Shown: positions 8,781 to 17,717, numbered from the stretch's first letter. The stretch is 64,000 nt of DNA from Bacillus sp. FJAT-28004 (GCF_001280845.1 NZ_LGHP01000002.1:441038-505037); one strand, 5' to 3'. The notes: generated by a model from the sequence alone, not told the origin. Made by a program: numbers and translations.

Positions 8781-10175
8781 ATGGCAAGTAAGAAACCGAA
8801 TATTCTACTTTTCGGCATAGATAGCCTTCGTAGGGATCATATGAGTGCGTACGGCTATTCAAGGCTGACTACTCCGCATCTTGATAAAATAGCAGCTCAG
8901 GGCGTTCTGTACGAGAAGCACTTCAGCCCGGGTATTCCGACAACGCCGGCTTACGCATCGATGCTGACTGGCATGGACATGTTCGGCACTGACGTTGTAG
9001 CGCTGCGCCACGAAGGTCCACTCGGCAGTCACGTCAAGACGCTGCCGGAGGTTCTCGCGGAGAACGGCTATAACACGACATGCGTTGGCTTCACGGGCAA
9101 TCCGTCATCGCGCGGTTTCCAAACGTATCTTGATTTTGAATCGTGGGTCCCAGACGAATCGGGACGCACGCCTAAGGCGCAAAACCTGAACGACGTCGCC
9201 ATACCAGAGCTGGAGCGGCTGGCGGCTGACGATAAGCCGTTCCTGCTGTTCATGCGACATATGGATCCGCATTCGCCGTATTTGCCGCCTGCGCCGTTCG
9301 AGCGGATGTTTTACGGCAAGGACGAGAAGGACCCGGCCAATCATTCTATGGAGCCGGTTTATGATTTCAAGCCGTTTGCCGACTTTCTGAAGTCATGGAT
9401 CCCGGAAGGCGTTACCGATGAAGCCTATGTCAGCGCGCAGTATGATGGCGCAATTGCTTATATGGACGCTTGTATCCAAAGCATCTTCGAGAAGCTGAGC
9501 GCGCTTGGTTTGGAGGAAGAGACACTTGTCGTTATCACGTCGGATCACGGCGAGACGCTTTACGAACACGATTGTTATTTTGATCATCATGGCCTATATG
9601 ACTGTACGCTTGTCGTGCCGCTCATCATCAAGTTCCCCGGACGTTTGCCTGCAGGAACGCGGACTCAAGATGTGACGGTCATCTCGGATATTATGCCGAC
9701 GCTGCTGGACTTGATTGGCATCGACAGCGGCATTTCCTTCAACGGTCGCAGTCTAGTGGAGCAGGTTGCGAGCGAGGAAACGGACCGAAACAGCGATCTG
9801 TATCTGACGGAATGCACGTGGATGCGCAAGCACGGCTGGCGGACACCGGAATGGAAGCTGATCCGCGCGCTTGAGCCAGATTTCCACTTCAAACCGGAGG
9901 TAGAGCTGTATAATCTAATCCAAGATCCGGAGGAGAACAACAACTTGGCAGAGCAGGAGCCAGAGGTTGTCGCGCTGCTGACGAAGCGGATGGAGGACCA
10001 TATCGCGAGACGTGAAGAGCAGACGGGACGTACGAATCCTATCTATACGAATCTGAACTGGCACGGTAAAGGTGAGACGTTCACCTCGTCCGAGCAGGCA
10101 TACGAGTCGCTGCATATCGGCAATATTATCGGCGCACGCTCCCTCCAATCCAAGGAGGAGGCGGCATCCAAATGA
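8781..10175 (+). CDS. sulfatase-fold hydrolase/transferase with Thr at the nucleophile position
   Basis: A 464-residue alkaline phosphatase/sulfatase superfamily member. Metal-binding elements are GIDSLRRDH (residues 12-20) and SDHGETLYEHD. At the site where sulfatases carry C/S-x-P-x-R, this protein has T54-T55-P56-A57-Y58 followed by ASMLTG, so the formylglycine cysteine or serine and the arginine are both missing. Threonine nucleophiles occur in phosphotransferase members of the superfamily (for example LtaS), so sulfate ester hydrolysis is doubtful. A subfamily signature, HD-x-Y-[FW]-DH-x-GLY, is shared with the paralogue at 11816. No signal peptide is visible, so it is probably cytoplasmic. 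Its stop overlaps the next start (ATGA). Confidence 0.85.
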   Translation: MASKKPNILLFGIDSLRRDHMSAYGYSRLTTPHLDKIAAQGVLYEKHFSPGIPTTPAYASMLTGMDMFGTDVVALRHEGPLGSHVKTLPEVLAENGYNTTCVGFTGNPSSRGFQTYLDFESWVPDESGRTPKAQNLNDVAIPELERLAADDKPFLLFMRHMDPHSPYLPPAPFERMFYGKDEKDPANHSMEPVYDFKPFADFLKSWIPEGVTDEAYVSAQYDGAIAYMDACIQSIFEKLSALGLEEETLVVITSDHGETLYEHDCYFDHHGLYDCTLVVPLIIKFPGRLPAGTRTQDVTVISDIMPTLLDLIGIDSGISFNGRSLVEQVASEETDRNSDLYLTECTWMRKHGWRTPEWKLIRALEPDFHFKPEVELYNLIQDPEENNNLAEQEPEVVALLTKRMEDHIARREEQTGRTNPIYTNLNWHGKGETFTSSEQAYESLHIGNIIGARSLQSKEEAASK

Positions 10176-11176
10176 TTCGGGTTGCGGTCGTTGGGGTCAA
10201 CCATATCGGAAAAATTCACTGTCGCTCCTACCGGCAGCATCCGGACACGGAGCTTGCGGCTGTCTGCGATCTGATGCCGGAACGCGCGACGGCGGCAGGT
10301 CTTGAACATGGCGTTCCCGCTTATACCGACCTGAGAGAACTGCTAGCTAAAGAGCAGATCGATGTAGTAGCCGTTGCGACGGCGGGTGTGGAGAAGGGCA
10401 GCCATCATTTTGAGCCAGCGATGATCGCGATCGAAGCTGGCAAGGACGTCCTTGTGGAGAAGCCGATCTCCAACCGGATCGAGGAAGCAAGGACGCTTGT
10501 CGCAGCCGCCCGGGAACGAGGCGTCCGGCTCGCCTGTAATTTAAATCACCGCTTTACGCCAGCTGCTTACAAAGCGAAAGAATTAATGGAAGCGGGAAAG
10601 CTAGGCTCCCTTCTTTTTCTCAATATGCGGCTAACTATTCAGAATCCGCAGGAGGATACGGAGTGGCTGCACATGCGTGCTCTGCATCCACACTCCATCG
10701 ATGTCATGCGGTATTTTGCCGGTGATGTAAAGCGGGTGCAGGCGTTCATGACCAAGGCGCCGGGACGTCAGAGCTGGTCGACTGCGTCCGTCAATCTAGA
10801 GTTTGCATCCGGCGCGGTCGGCCACTTGACAGGCAGCTACGACATGTCGATGCGCCATCCGATCGAATATTGCGAGGTGGCTGGTAACGAAGGCAGGTTT
10901 GTCATTGACAACGTGTACGAAAGCATGACGTATTATCCGCACCAGTCTGACGAGCTGCTTGTTGTCCGCAATTCGCTGTTCGGTGGGATGCAGGGCTTCA
11001 ATGACACGTTTACACATCGGATCAATCGATTCATCGGGCAGATCAAGGCAGGCGATGCGCCGGAAATGATCGAGGCGTCCGGAGCGGATGCGCTTGCCGC
11101 ACAGGAAGTTATTGAAGCCGCGATTCGTTCGCATCAGTCCGGCGGTATGCCCGTTGACGTACCCGCGAACGGATAA
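10172..11176 (+). CDS. Gfo/Idh/MocA family oxidoreductase (second copy)
   Basis: A 334-residue NAD(P)-dependent dehydrogenase with N-terminal Rossmann motif VAVVGVNHIGKIH, the VLVEKPISNRIEEA motif and CNLNHRFTP. It is similar in layout to the product of 6732 but shorter and clearly diverged. Its ATG overlaps the stop of the preceding sulfatase-like gene by four bases, which implies translational coupling and a shared pathway. The substrate is not identifiable from sequence. Confidence 0.9.
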   Translation: MIRVAVVGVNHIGKIHCRSYRQHPDTELAAVCDLMPERATAAGLEHGVPAYTDLRELLAKEQIDVVAVATAGVEKGSHHFEPAMIAIEAGKDVLVEKPISNRIEEARTLVAAARERGVRLACNLNHRFTPAAYKAKELMEAGKLGSLLFLNMRLTIQNPQEDTEWLHMRALHPHSIDVMRYFAGDVKRVQAFMTKAPGRQSWSTASVNLEFASGAVGHLTGSYDMSMRHPIEYCEVAGNEGRFVIDNVYESMTYYPHQSDELLVVRNSLFGGMQGFNDTFTHRINRFIGQIKAGDAPEMIEASGADALAAQEVIEAAIRSHQSGGMPVDVPANG

Positions 11177-11208
11177 ACGAAAGAACTCGACGAGAGGAGA
11201 CGATCAAC

Positions 11209-11760
11209 ATGGACAAACAACACGGTTCGGTTATATGGTTCATGGGATTGTCGGGAGCGGGCAAGACGACGACGGCCCGGCATGTAGCGGCGGAGCTGCT
11301 GCAGCAAGGACGGCACGTGGAGCTGCTGGACGGCGACGAGCTTAGAGAGACGATCTGCAAAGGGCTTGGCTTCTCCCGTGAGGAACGGATTGAGAATATC
11401 AAACGGATCGTCTACGTGGCTAAGCTTCTCTCTCGCAACAGCGTGGATGTGCTCGTCTCCGCCATTACACCCTACCAAGAAATGCGGGACTACGCGAGGT
11501 CGCAGCTGCCCGGATTCGTGGAAATTTACGTGCAGTGCCCGCTCGGCGAGTGCGAGCGCCGTGACGTGAAGGGCTTATATGCCAAGGCGAGAAATGGCGA
11601 CTTGCGCCAATTTACCGGCGTTTCCGATCCGTTCGAGGTGCCGCAGTCTCCCGACATCGTGATCGACACGGCTACCGCCTCGCTGCAGGATAACGGCGAT
11701 GCCGTGATCGGCTGGCTGCATGCTAATTTGCGGTTCATGCACGCGGCGCAGAGAGCATAA
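11209..11760 (+). CDS. cysC: adenylylsulfate (APS) kinase
   Basis: A 183-residue APS kinase that transfers phosphate from ATP to APS to form PAPS. It has Walker A GLSGAGKTT (residues 13-21), the LDGDELRETICKGLGFS segment, the SAITPYQEMRDYAR segment (threonine where E. coli CysC has the phosphorylated serine) and the lid motif KGLYAKAR followed by FTG. ATP sulfurylase genes (cysD/cysN or sat) are not next to it, and the surrounding genes are sulfatase-fold enzymes rather than assimilation genes. It may therefore supply PAPS for sulfation, or phosphorylate a related adenylate or sugar within the pathway. AGAGGAG precedes the start. Confidence 0.9.
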   Translation: MDKQHGSVIWFMGLSGAGKTTTARHVAAELLQQGRHVELLDGDELRETICKGLGFSREERIENIKRIVYVAKLLSRNSVDVLVSAITPYQEMRDYARSQLPGFVEIYVQCPLGECERRDVKGLYAKARNGDLRQFTGVSDPFEVPQSPDIVIDTATASLQDNGDAVIGWLHANLRFMHAAQRA

Positions 11761-11815
11761 CCCGATAGGTGAATAAGGACCGGATTACCGGACATCCCGA
11801 AGGAGACAGCATACA

Positions 11816-13252
11816 ATGAAGATCATACTGATATCGCTGGATACGCTTCGCGCCTCCCGTTTGAGCGGGTACGGCTATCCGAAGCCGACGAGCCCATATT
11901 TAGACCGGATTGCCGAGCAAGGTGTGCTGTTCGAACGCGCTTATGCCGCCGACATTCCGACTGAAGTGGCGCATACCGGCATTTTTACCGGCAAAGTCGG
12001 GCTTACGACAGGGATTGTCTCCCACGGCTCTGAGCTGACGCATCTGCCCAGATCTACCCCGTGGCTGCCGAACCTGCTGCGCAGCGCAGGCTTCACAACG
12101 TCGGCGGTGGACAATCTGTACCAGCTTAAGGAATGGTTTGCGCGCGGCTACCGCTACTATACGAACAGCGTTGGAGGAAATCGCTGGATCGATGGTCAGA
12201 CCGTCAACGATCTGGCCATGCCATGGCTGACGGAGCACAAGGACGAATCATTTTTTCTGTTCCTTCATTATTGGGACGCTCATACCCCTTATTTGCCGCC
12301 GGAATCGTATATTCCAGACTTTTATGAAGCAGGGCGGGATCCGTATGATCCGGACAACCGAAGCATGGAGCCGGCGTACAACCATCCCGCCTACCCGTTC
12401 TTCAAGCACCACCATTACGATCTTGTTGGTCCGGTGACCGACAGCACCTACTACGACGCGCTATACGACGCAGAAATTCACTATCTTGATGATCGTTTGA
12501 AGGAACTGGACGCTCATCTGGAGAAGTTAGGTATCAAAGAGGATACGCTGCTCATTCTGTTCGGCGATCATGGTGAAAGTCTGACGGAGCACGACATCTA
12601 CTGGGATCATTGCGGCTTGTACGAGCCGACTGTTCATGTGCCAATTATTATGCGGTGGCCGGGTCGTATTCCAGAGGGACGCAGGGTGCCGGGCCTCGTG
12701 CAGCAGGTGGACATTATGCCGACAGTACTGGAAGCGATACGCAGCGAAAAACCTGACGGCATCGATCTTGTGAAGGTTGCTGACCCGCCCGCAATGGACG
12801 GCCGAAGTTTATGGCCTTCTATCCGCAGCGAGACGGACAGTACGCACGACGCCGTCTACCTGAGTGAATGCGCCTGGCAGGCGGCGCGCGGCGTAAGGAC
12901 GAACCGCTACAAATTTATCCGCACGTACGACGCGGGGCCTTTTACTAGACCGCCAAGAGAGCTGTATGATCTGGATGCTGATCCAGAAGAGACGGTGAAT
13001 CTCGCGGAGCGGGAGCCGGAGCTCGCCGACCAGCTGGAACGGCAGCTGGAGAGTTGGGTGGAGGCGAAGTTGAACGGCCGTGAGGATCCGAAGGACCGGC
13101 AGCTCCGCGAGGCGGGACTTCCATTCCGCAGGCGCATTGAGCAGATTCTGGCGGAAGCCGGGATGACGTGGGACGAATGGTTTCAGGATCCGCGCCGTGA
13201 GCGATTCGATCAGGCGACAGATGGGCGGCACGAAGCGATCATAAACTCTTGA
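11816..13252 (+). CDS. sulfatase-fold hydrolase/transferase with Thr at the nucleophile position (paralogue)
   Basis: A 478-residue sulfatase-superfamily protein, paralogous to the product of 8781. It has SLDTLRASRLSGYGYPKPTSPYLD at the first metal site and GDHGESLTEHD at the second. The catalytic motif position reads T49-E50-V51-A52-H53 before TGIFTG, so it lacks the cysteine/serine, proline and arginine of true sulfatases but keeps threonine. The DH-x-GLY signature after the second metal site is shared with its paralogue. The conserved fold together with the altered site suggests a transferase or a different esterase activity. It lies 55 bases after cysC on the same strand. Confidence 0.85.
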   Translation: MKIILISLDTLRASRLSGYGYPKPTSPYLDRIAEQGVLFERAYAADIPTEVAHTGIFTGKVGLTTGIVSHGSELTHLPRSTPWLPNLLRSAGFTTSAVDNLYQLKEWFARGYRYYTNSVGGNRWIDGQTVNDLAMPWLTEHKDESFFLFLHYWDAHTPYLPPESYIPDFYEAGRDPYDPDNRSMEPAYNHPAYPFFKHHHYDLVGPVTDSTYYDALYDAEIHYLDDRLKELDAHLEKLGIKEDTLLILFGDHGESLTEHDIYWDHCGLYEPTVHVPIIMRWPGRIPEGRRVPGLVQQVDIMPTVLEAIRSEKPDGIDLVKVADPPAMDGRSLWPSIRSETDSTHDAVYLSECAWQAARGVRTNRYKFIRTYDAGPFTRPPRELYDLDADPEETVNLAEREPELADQLERQLESWVEAKLNGREDPKDRQLREAGLPFRRRIEQILAEAGMTWDEWFQDPRRERFDQATDGRHEAIINS

Positions 13253-13278
13253 TCCGATTACGAAGCGAGGGATGAAGG

Positions 13279-14187
13279 ATGGAGCGAATACTGGGAAGCA
13301 ATATTTACATGAAGGATGAATTTCCGTTCTGGATCACTCGGATGGTGCAAGCTTCTGTCGCCGAACACGGTCACGAGTTCATTGAGCTCGTCTACGTGGT
13401 GCTAGGACAGGGCGTCCATATCTTCCAAGGCAACCATTACAACATTCATGCAGGCGACGTGTTCATTATCAATCCCGGCGAGACGCATGCTTATTCCGTA
13501 GAGCCCGGCGGACAGATGGAAATTATCAATTGCTTGTTCATGCCGTCCTTTATTCCCGATGCGCTGCTACAGGAGCTGGAAATAACGGCATCGATGGACT
13601 ATTTCTACGTACATCCCTTCCTGAAGCAGGATGTCCGCTTCAACCATTACCTGAATCTGAACGGTCAGGAGGCGTCGTCCGTGCTGGCGCTGCTGGAGAG
13701 CATGATCCGCGAGATCAGCAGCCGAGGCTCCGGCCACACGATATTGATCCGCCTGCAGATGGTGGAGCTGCTTGTGCTGCTGTCCCGCTATTATGCGAAT
13801 ATGCAAAGCCATCGTATCCAAAGATCCCCGCGCCAATCGGAACGAGTGATGATGGCCAGACGGATTTCCGGTTATCTCGAACGCCATTTCGACAAAAAAA
13901 TTACGCTTCAGGCGCTGTCCGGCCTGTTCAATGTCAGCACCCGGCAGCTGAACCGGCTGGTACGCGAGGAGTTCGGCAAGAGCGTATTCGATCTGCTGCA
14001 CGAAATTCGCATCGAACGGGCGAAACGGATGCTGCTCGAGTCCGACGAGAAGGTCATCTATATCGCGACCATGGTCGGCTACGACGATCCGTCGTTCTTC
14101 AGTCGACTGTTCGTTCGTTATGCCGGCTGCTCGCCGCGCGAATACCGGACCGGCTCACCCATCAACCGGAAAGAAAGGAGCGGATAG
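13279..14187 (+). CDS. AraC-family transcriptional regulator
   Basis: A 302-residue regulator with an N-terminal cupin ligand-binding domain (HEFIELVYVVLGQGVHIFQG, then a GDVFIINPGETHAY metal-like cupin motif) and a C-terminal double-HTH domain (about residues 190-290, ending YDDPSFFSRLFVRYAGCSPREYR). It lies inside the operon, 26 bases after one sulfatase-like gene and three bases before the next. It probably controls this same operon in response to a pathway sugar. RBS GCGAGGGATGAAGG precedes the ATG. Confidence 0.92.
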   Translation: MERILGSNIYMKDEFPFWITRMVQASVAEHGHEFIELVYVVLGQGVHIFQGNHYNIHAGDVFIINPGETHAYSVEPGGQMEIINCLFMPSFIPDALLQELEITASMDYFYVHPFLKQDVRFNHYLNLNGQEASSVLALLESMIREISSRGSGHTILIRLQMVELLVLLSRYYANMQSHRIQRSPRQSERVMMARRISGYLERHFDKKITLQALSGLFNVSTRQLNRLVREEFGKSVFDLLHEIRIERAKRMLLESDEKVIYIATMVGYDDPSFFSRLFVRYAGCSPREYRTGSPINRKERSG

Positions 14188-14190
14188 CGC

Positions 14191-15612
14191 ATGCCAGACG
14201 GGGTGAAAAAGCGGAGGCCTAACGTACTGCTGATCACAGCCGACCAATTGCGAGAGGATTGCGTCGGCTTCAGCGGCAAATATCCGATTCGCACACCGCA
14301 CCTGGACCGTCTGTCTGAGCAGGGAGTCTCCTTCTCCCACGCCTACTCTGTGCTGCCGGTGTGTTCGCCTTCAAGGCAGTCACTGCTGCGCGGACGAAGG
14401 CCGGAGACATTTGGCGCCCTATGGAATTACAGCGGTGCCCTGCCTGTGATGGCACTGCCGCCAGAATCCTATACGTGGACGAGAGCGCTTTCGGAAAGTG
14501 GCTATGCGACGGCATATTTAGGCAAATGGGGTGTCAATCCGGTGCACGGCCCTACGGCTTATGGTTATGAGTCGTACGTTAGCGAAGCAGAATATCAAGA
14601 CTTCGTCTTGCATAAGCATCCGGATGTCCGTTACGAGAACGGCTTCTTCGGCGAAAAGAGCCCGCTGCCGCTGGAGGACACGGAGACGCATTGGTTCGCC
14701 GCGCGTGCGGGCGAGACGCTGGAGCGGCTGCGGGATGACGGACGGCCCTGGCATCTGGCGCTGCACTTCAGCGAACCCCACTTGCCCTGCCGACCGTCGG
14801 TTCCCTTCGCAGGGATGTACGATGCTGCGGATATCCCTGAATGGGCAGGCTTCCGCGAGACATTTGCCGGCAAGCCGTACATTCAGCGCCAGCAGCTGCA
14901 GAGCTGGGGCGTCGCCGGTTACGGCTGGCAGGATTGGGCGCCGATCGTTGCCCGTTATTACGCTGTCATCAGTCAACTCGATGATGCGGTCGGGCGGGTG
15001 ATGGGGACACTGGAGAGCCTAGGCATGGCGGACGACACCATTGTGATCTTTACCGCAGACCACGGCGACATGTGCGGTTCCCACGGCATGATGGATAAGC
15101 ACTATATCATGTACGACGATGTTGTAAGGGTGCCGCTAATCGTTCGGATGCCGGGCGGCGGGAAGGACGAACCAGGCTGGCGCTGCGACCGGTTCGTCTA
15201 CAATTTTCTAGATTTGCCGCCGACGATTCTGGAGCTTCTCGATTTGCAAACGTCTGATCCTGGGGATTTACAGGGTCGCTCGCTTTGGCCGCTGCTATCT
15301 GGGGAGGAGCCGGAAGGTTGGCGGGACGCCATCGTGTCGACCTATAACGGCCAGCAGTTCGGGTTGTATACGCTTCGGATGATCCGCACGGCAGACTGGA
15401 AATACATCTGGAATTTAACGGATGTCGACGAGCTGTACGACATGGCCTGCGACCCTGGCGAACTGACGAACTTGATCGGGAAGGCTGATCATGCAGAGCT
15501 GCTCGCCGTGCTGAGGAGACGGCTGTATGAGCAGCTGTCCTTGGACGGCGATGCGATCGTCGCCAACGAATGGACACGCCGTCAGCTGCTGCAAGGCGCG
15601 AAGCTGGGCTGA
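14191..15612 (+). CDS. sulfatase with canonical C-S-P-S-R site
   Basis: A 473-residue type I sulfatase. The C58-S59-P60-S61-R62 motif is intact, so the cysteine would be converted to formylglycine by a maturation enzyme (not in this window). Metal ligands are in LLITADQLRED (residues 13-23) and the later TADHGDMCGSHGMMDKH segment, including the usual lysine. No signal peptide is seen, so the enzyme is probably cytoplasmic and acts on imported sulfated sugars. It starts three bases after the AraC stop, with AAAGGAG ten bases upstream. It is the only one of the operon's three sulfatase-fold proteins that looks like a real sulfatase. Confidence 0.93.
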   Translation: MPDGVKKRRPNVLLITADQLREDCVGFSGKYPIRTPHLDRLSEQGVSFSHAYSVLPVCSPSRQSLLRGRRPETFGALWNYSGALPVMALPPESYTWTRALSESGYATAYLGKWGVNPVHGPTAYGYESYVSEAEYQDFVLHKHPDVRYENGFFGEKSPLPLEDTETHWFAARAGETLERLRDDGRPWHLALHFSEPHLPCRPSVPFAGMYDAADIPEWAGFRETFAGKPYIQRQQLQSWGVAGYGWQDWAPIVARYYAVISQLDDAVGRVMGTLESLGMADDTIVIFTADHGDMCGSHGMMDKHYIMYDDVVRVPLIVRMPGGGKDEPGWRCDRFVYNFLDLPPTILELLDLQTSDPGDLQGRSLWPLLSGEEPEGWRDAIVSTYNGQQFGLYTLRMIRTADWKYIWNLTDVDELYDMACDPGELTNLIGKADHAELLAVLRRRLYEQLSLDGDAIVANEWTRRQLLQGAKLG

Positions 15613-15703
15613 ACATGAAGATGATTGCATACATTCCTGTGCATCAAGTAGTGGACACAATACGATGCCACTGGCCACTTTGGGCTGGAGATGTTCCATT
15701 ACT

Positions 15704-15770
15704 ATTTGAAACGAAACAGCAGAAATGCTGTTTTTTTATTGCATGCTCATTTCTTTTATGTGGAGTGTTA
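15704..15770 (+). repeat. direct repeat (left copy): terminator plus tail
   Basis: About 30 bases, beginning ATTTGAAACGAAACAGCAG and containing the hairpin AACAGCA-GAAA-TGCTGTT with a T run, are identical to bases at 17514. The similarity continues, more loosely, into TTATTG...CATA...TGGAGTGT. It ends the sulfatase operon and forms one side of a 1.8-kb direct-repeat-bounded segment. Confidence 0.75.
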
Positions 15771-15795
15771 TCACGACAGTAACAGGTTACTGATT

Positions 15796-16251
15796 TTACA
15801 AGTTGGTGGACATATCAAAATCAACATCTTCAATAAATTCGATAATTTCCCCATTGGGACTGTGAATGACTGCATTCTTTATTAGAAGAGGCGGTTCGCC
15901 TAGAGTAAGGTAATCCGGTTTTATAAAAGCCTTTGCTCCATGAGCAAGAGCTTTTTGAAACATTTCATCTACATTATCTACATAGAAGGCGAAATGTAAT
16001 AATGCTCCATGAGCTATATCTTCTTCAGACGTTGCTTTCTTCCCTTGAGCGGGAATGACTGCATCGTTATCAAAGATCTCAATGCAGGTTCTTTGGTCAG
16101 GTGAAATCAGCATGGAAGCCTCTTTAATTTGAAACAATGGTAAACTCCAATGATGACCTAACTTGAACCCTAAAACTTCAATATAAAATGAAATCGTTGC
16201 TTTATAATCTTTGGCTTGGATCGCTACATGTGAAAGGCCTTTTACGCTCAT
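15796..16251 (-). CDS. VOC/glyoxalase-fold protein
   Basis: A 151-residue protein of the vicinal oxygen chelate family. It begins with GLSHVAIQAKDYKATISFYIEVLGFKLG, has HFAFYVDNVDEMFQKALAHGAK in the second module, and ends with SPNGEIIEFIED. Histidine and glutamate positions fit the VOC metal site. Such proteins are glyoxalases, dioxygenases or drug-binding proteins; nothing here decides which. It is divergent from the Lrp-type regulator at 16409 across an AT-rich promoter region (16252-16408) and lies in the direct-repeat-bounded segment with a Vat-type resistance gene. Confidence 0.85.
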   Translation of the reverse strand: MSVKGLSHVAIQAKDYKATISFYIEVLGFKLGHHWSLPLFQIKEASMLISPDQRTCIEIFDNDAVIPAQGKKATSEEDIAHGALLHFAFYVDNVDEMFQKALAHGAKAFIKPDYLTLGEPPLLIKNAVIHSPNGEIIEFIEDVDFDMSTNL

Positions 16252-16408
16252 CTATAATCGCTCCCTTATATAATATATATTTATTATAGTTGCATTAAAA
16301 CATGAGATACATGCAAAAGATAAGAGTTTTATAGTAATATGGTTAATGAATATAAGGTATTTTAGGTGAATGGGTTTATTTTATTAAATGGGGTCAGGGG
16401 CTCTTGAT

Positions 16409-16843
16409 ATGGAACATATTATAGATGACATTGATAAAAAGATCATGGCATTACTTCAGTACAATGCACGAATGTCCATTTCTCAAATCAGCAAAGAGGT
16501 TTCAATGTCGCAACCATCCGTTAAAGAAAGAATCATCAAGTTGGAAGAGAAAAACATCATTTCTGGGTATAACACCGTTTTTAATTTACGGGATCTGAAT
16601 CGAGGCACGACCACTTTCATTCTATTAAAAACAGAACACTGCCAAGAGATCACTGATTTTTGTAAAAATGCTATGGAAGTAACTGATTTATTTCGCATTA
16701 GTGGAGAATATAATTATCTCATTAAGGTGCAAACCGCATCTATTGAGGAACTAGCTGAATTTCAAGATTGTCTTATAAAGTTCGGACCATCAAAGTCTCA
16801 TATCAGTTTGAAAAATATATTGGAAAACAGAGTTTTGCTCTAG
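16409..16843 (+). CDS. Lrp/AsnC-family transcriptional regulator
   Basis: Regulator of about 144 residues: an N-terminal winged HTH (DDIDKKIMALLQYNARMSISQISKEVSMSQPSVKERIIKLEEKNII) and a C-terminal RAM/AsnC ligand-sensing domain. The start is ATG 16409, eight bases after AGGGG; an in-frame ATG at 16388 lacks a site. The stop lies 18 bases before the acetyltransferase, so it is probably co-transcribed with it and may regulate it and the divergent VOC gene. Confidence 0.9.
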   Translation: MEHIIDDIDKKIMALLQYNARMSISQISKEVSMSQPSVKERIIKLEEKNIISGYNTVFNLRDLNRGTTTFILLKTEHCQEITDFCKNAMEVTDLFRISGEYNYLIKVQTASIEELAEFQDCLIKFGPSKSHISLKNILENRVLL

Positions 16844-16861
16844 TAGAGAGGAAGTGTAAAT

Positions 16862-17512
16862 ATGACGATAGCTCCGGATAAAAATAAGCTTTATCCAAAT
16901 GAACACATTAGTACAGTTTGTTACATTAAAAATCTACCAAGTAGACCAAACGTTGAAATTGGCGACTATACATATTACAGCGACAATACAAGCTCACCAG
17001 AGAATTTCTATAACAATATTCAACATCATTATGACTTTTTAGGTGATAAGCTGATTATTGGTAAGTTCTGCGCCATAGCTGAAGGAGTTACTTTTATTAT
17101 GAATGGTGCTAATCATCGGATGGATGGTTTAACTACATACCCCTTCAATATTTTTGGGGGAGGTTGGGAAAAGGTCACTCCAACGATAGAGCAGCTGCCT
17201 TTCAAAGGCAATACTTTGATTGGCAATGATGTATGGCTAGGACAACATGTCACGATTATGCCGGGGGTAAAAATAGGAGACGGTGCCATTGTTGCTTCGA
17301 ATGCAACTGTTGTAAAAAACGTTGAACCTTATACAATTGTTGGCGGCAATCCTGCAAACGTTATTAAGAAGCGTTTCAGTGATGAGATGATCAATATGTT
17401 GTTGGAACTTCAATGGTGGAACTGGGATGAGAAAAAGATATTTGAGAATCTTGAGCAATTAGTATCGGTTAACGATATTCCCACATTAATGAAGCTATTG
17501 AATAAGAAGTAG
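16862..17512 (+). CDS. Vat-type xenobiotic (streptogramin A) O-acetyltransferase
   Basis: A 216-residue left-handed beta-helix acetyltransferase. It matches the Vat/XAT group: the catalytic histidine lies in NGANHRMDG (H85), followed by TYPFNIFGGGWEK and the hexapeptide repeats (IGNDVWLGQHVTIMPGVKIGDGAIVASNATV) ending in PYTIVGGNPANVIKKRF. Family members acetylate streptogramin A or related antibiotics using acetyl-CoA. AGAGGAAG precedes the ATG. The gene lies at the right side of a segment bounded by direct repeats, consistent with movement of a resistance gene. Actual resistance is not shown by sequence. Confidence 0.88.
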   Translation: MTIAPDKNKLYPNEHISTVCYIKNLPSRPNVEIGDYTYYSDNTSSPENFYNNIQHHYDFLGDKLIIGKFCAIAEGVTFIMNGANHRMDGLTTYPFNIFGGGWEKVTPTIEQLPFKGNTLIGNDVWLGQHVTIMPGVKIGDGAIVASNATVVKNVEPYTIVGGNPANVIKKRFSDEMINMLLELQWWNWDEKKIFENLEQLVSVNDIPTLMKLLNKK

Positions 17513-17513
17513 G

Positions 17514-17587
17514 ATTTGAAACGAAACAGCAGAAATGCTGTTTTTTTTGTTTTTTATTGTACGCATATTCCTCACATATGGAGTGTG
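17514..17587 (+). repeat. direct repeat (right copy): terminator plus tail
   Basis: ATTTGAAACGAAACAGCAG, the TGCTGTTT hairpin and the following TTATTG...TGGAGTGT tail match the left copy at 15704. It starts two bases after the acetyltransferase stop and serves as its terminator. Confidence 0.75.
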
Positions 17588-17627
17588 GAATATTAATTCA
17601 TTCAATCCAAGTGAATTGTGTTTCGTA

Positions 17628-17663
17628 TAGGCCAACTAGAAGCTTCTGGTTGGCCTATTTTTT
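17628..17663. terminator. terminator hairpin
   Basis: TAGGCCAAC (17628-17636) pairs with GTTGGCCTA (17649-17657), followed by six T residues. It insulates the acetyltransferase from the convergent LysR gene. Confidence 0.75.
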
Positions 17664-17717
17664 AGGTGCTTTAGGAGAAGAATCCTGAATTTTTCCAATA
17701 GCGTAAGATCAATACAC

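Noticed and set aside
13530-14222. 230-residue plus-strand frame overlapping the AraC regulator
   Set aside because: Out-of-frame shadow with Arg/Gly/Pro-rich composition; the AraC frame has HTH motifs and a proper start.
15615-15703. Short frame after the sulfatase stop beginning MKMIAYIPVHQ
   Set aside because: Looks somewhat protein-like but is cut off by the terminator repeat, has no ribosome site and matches nothing known; kept only as a possible remnant.
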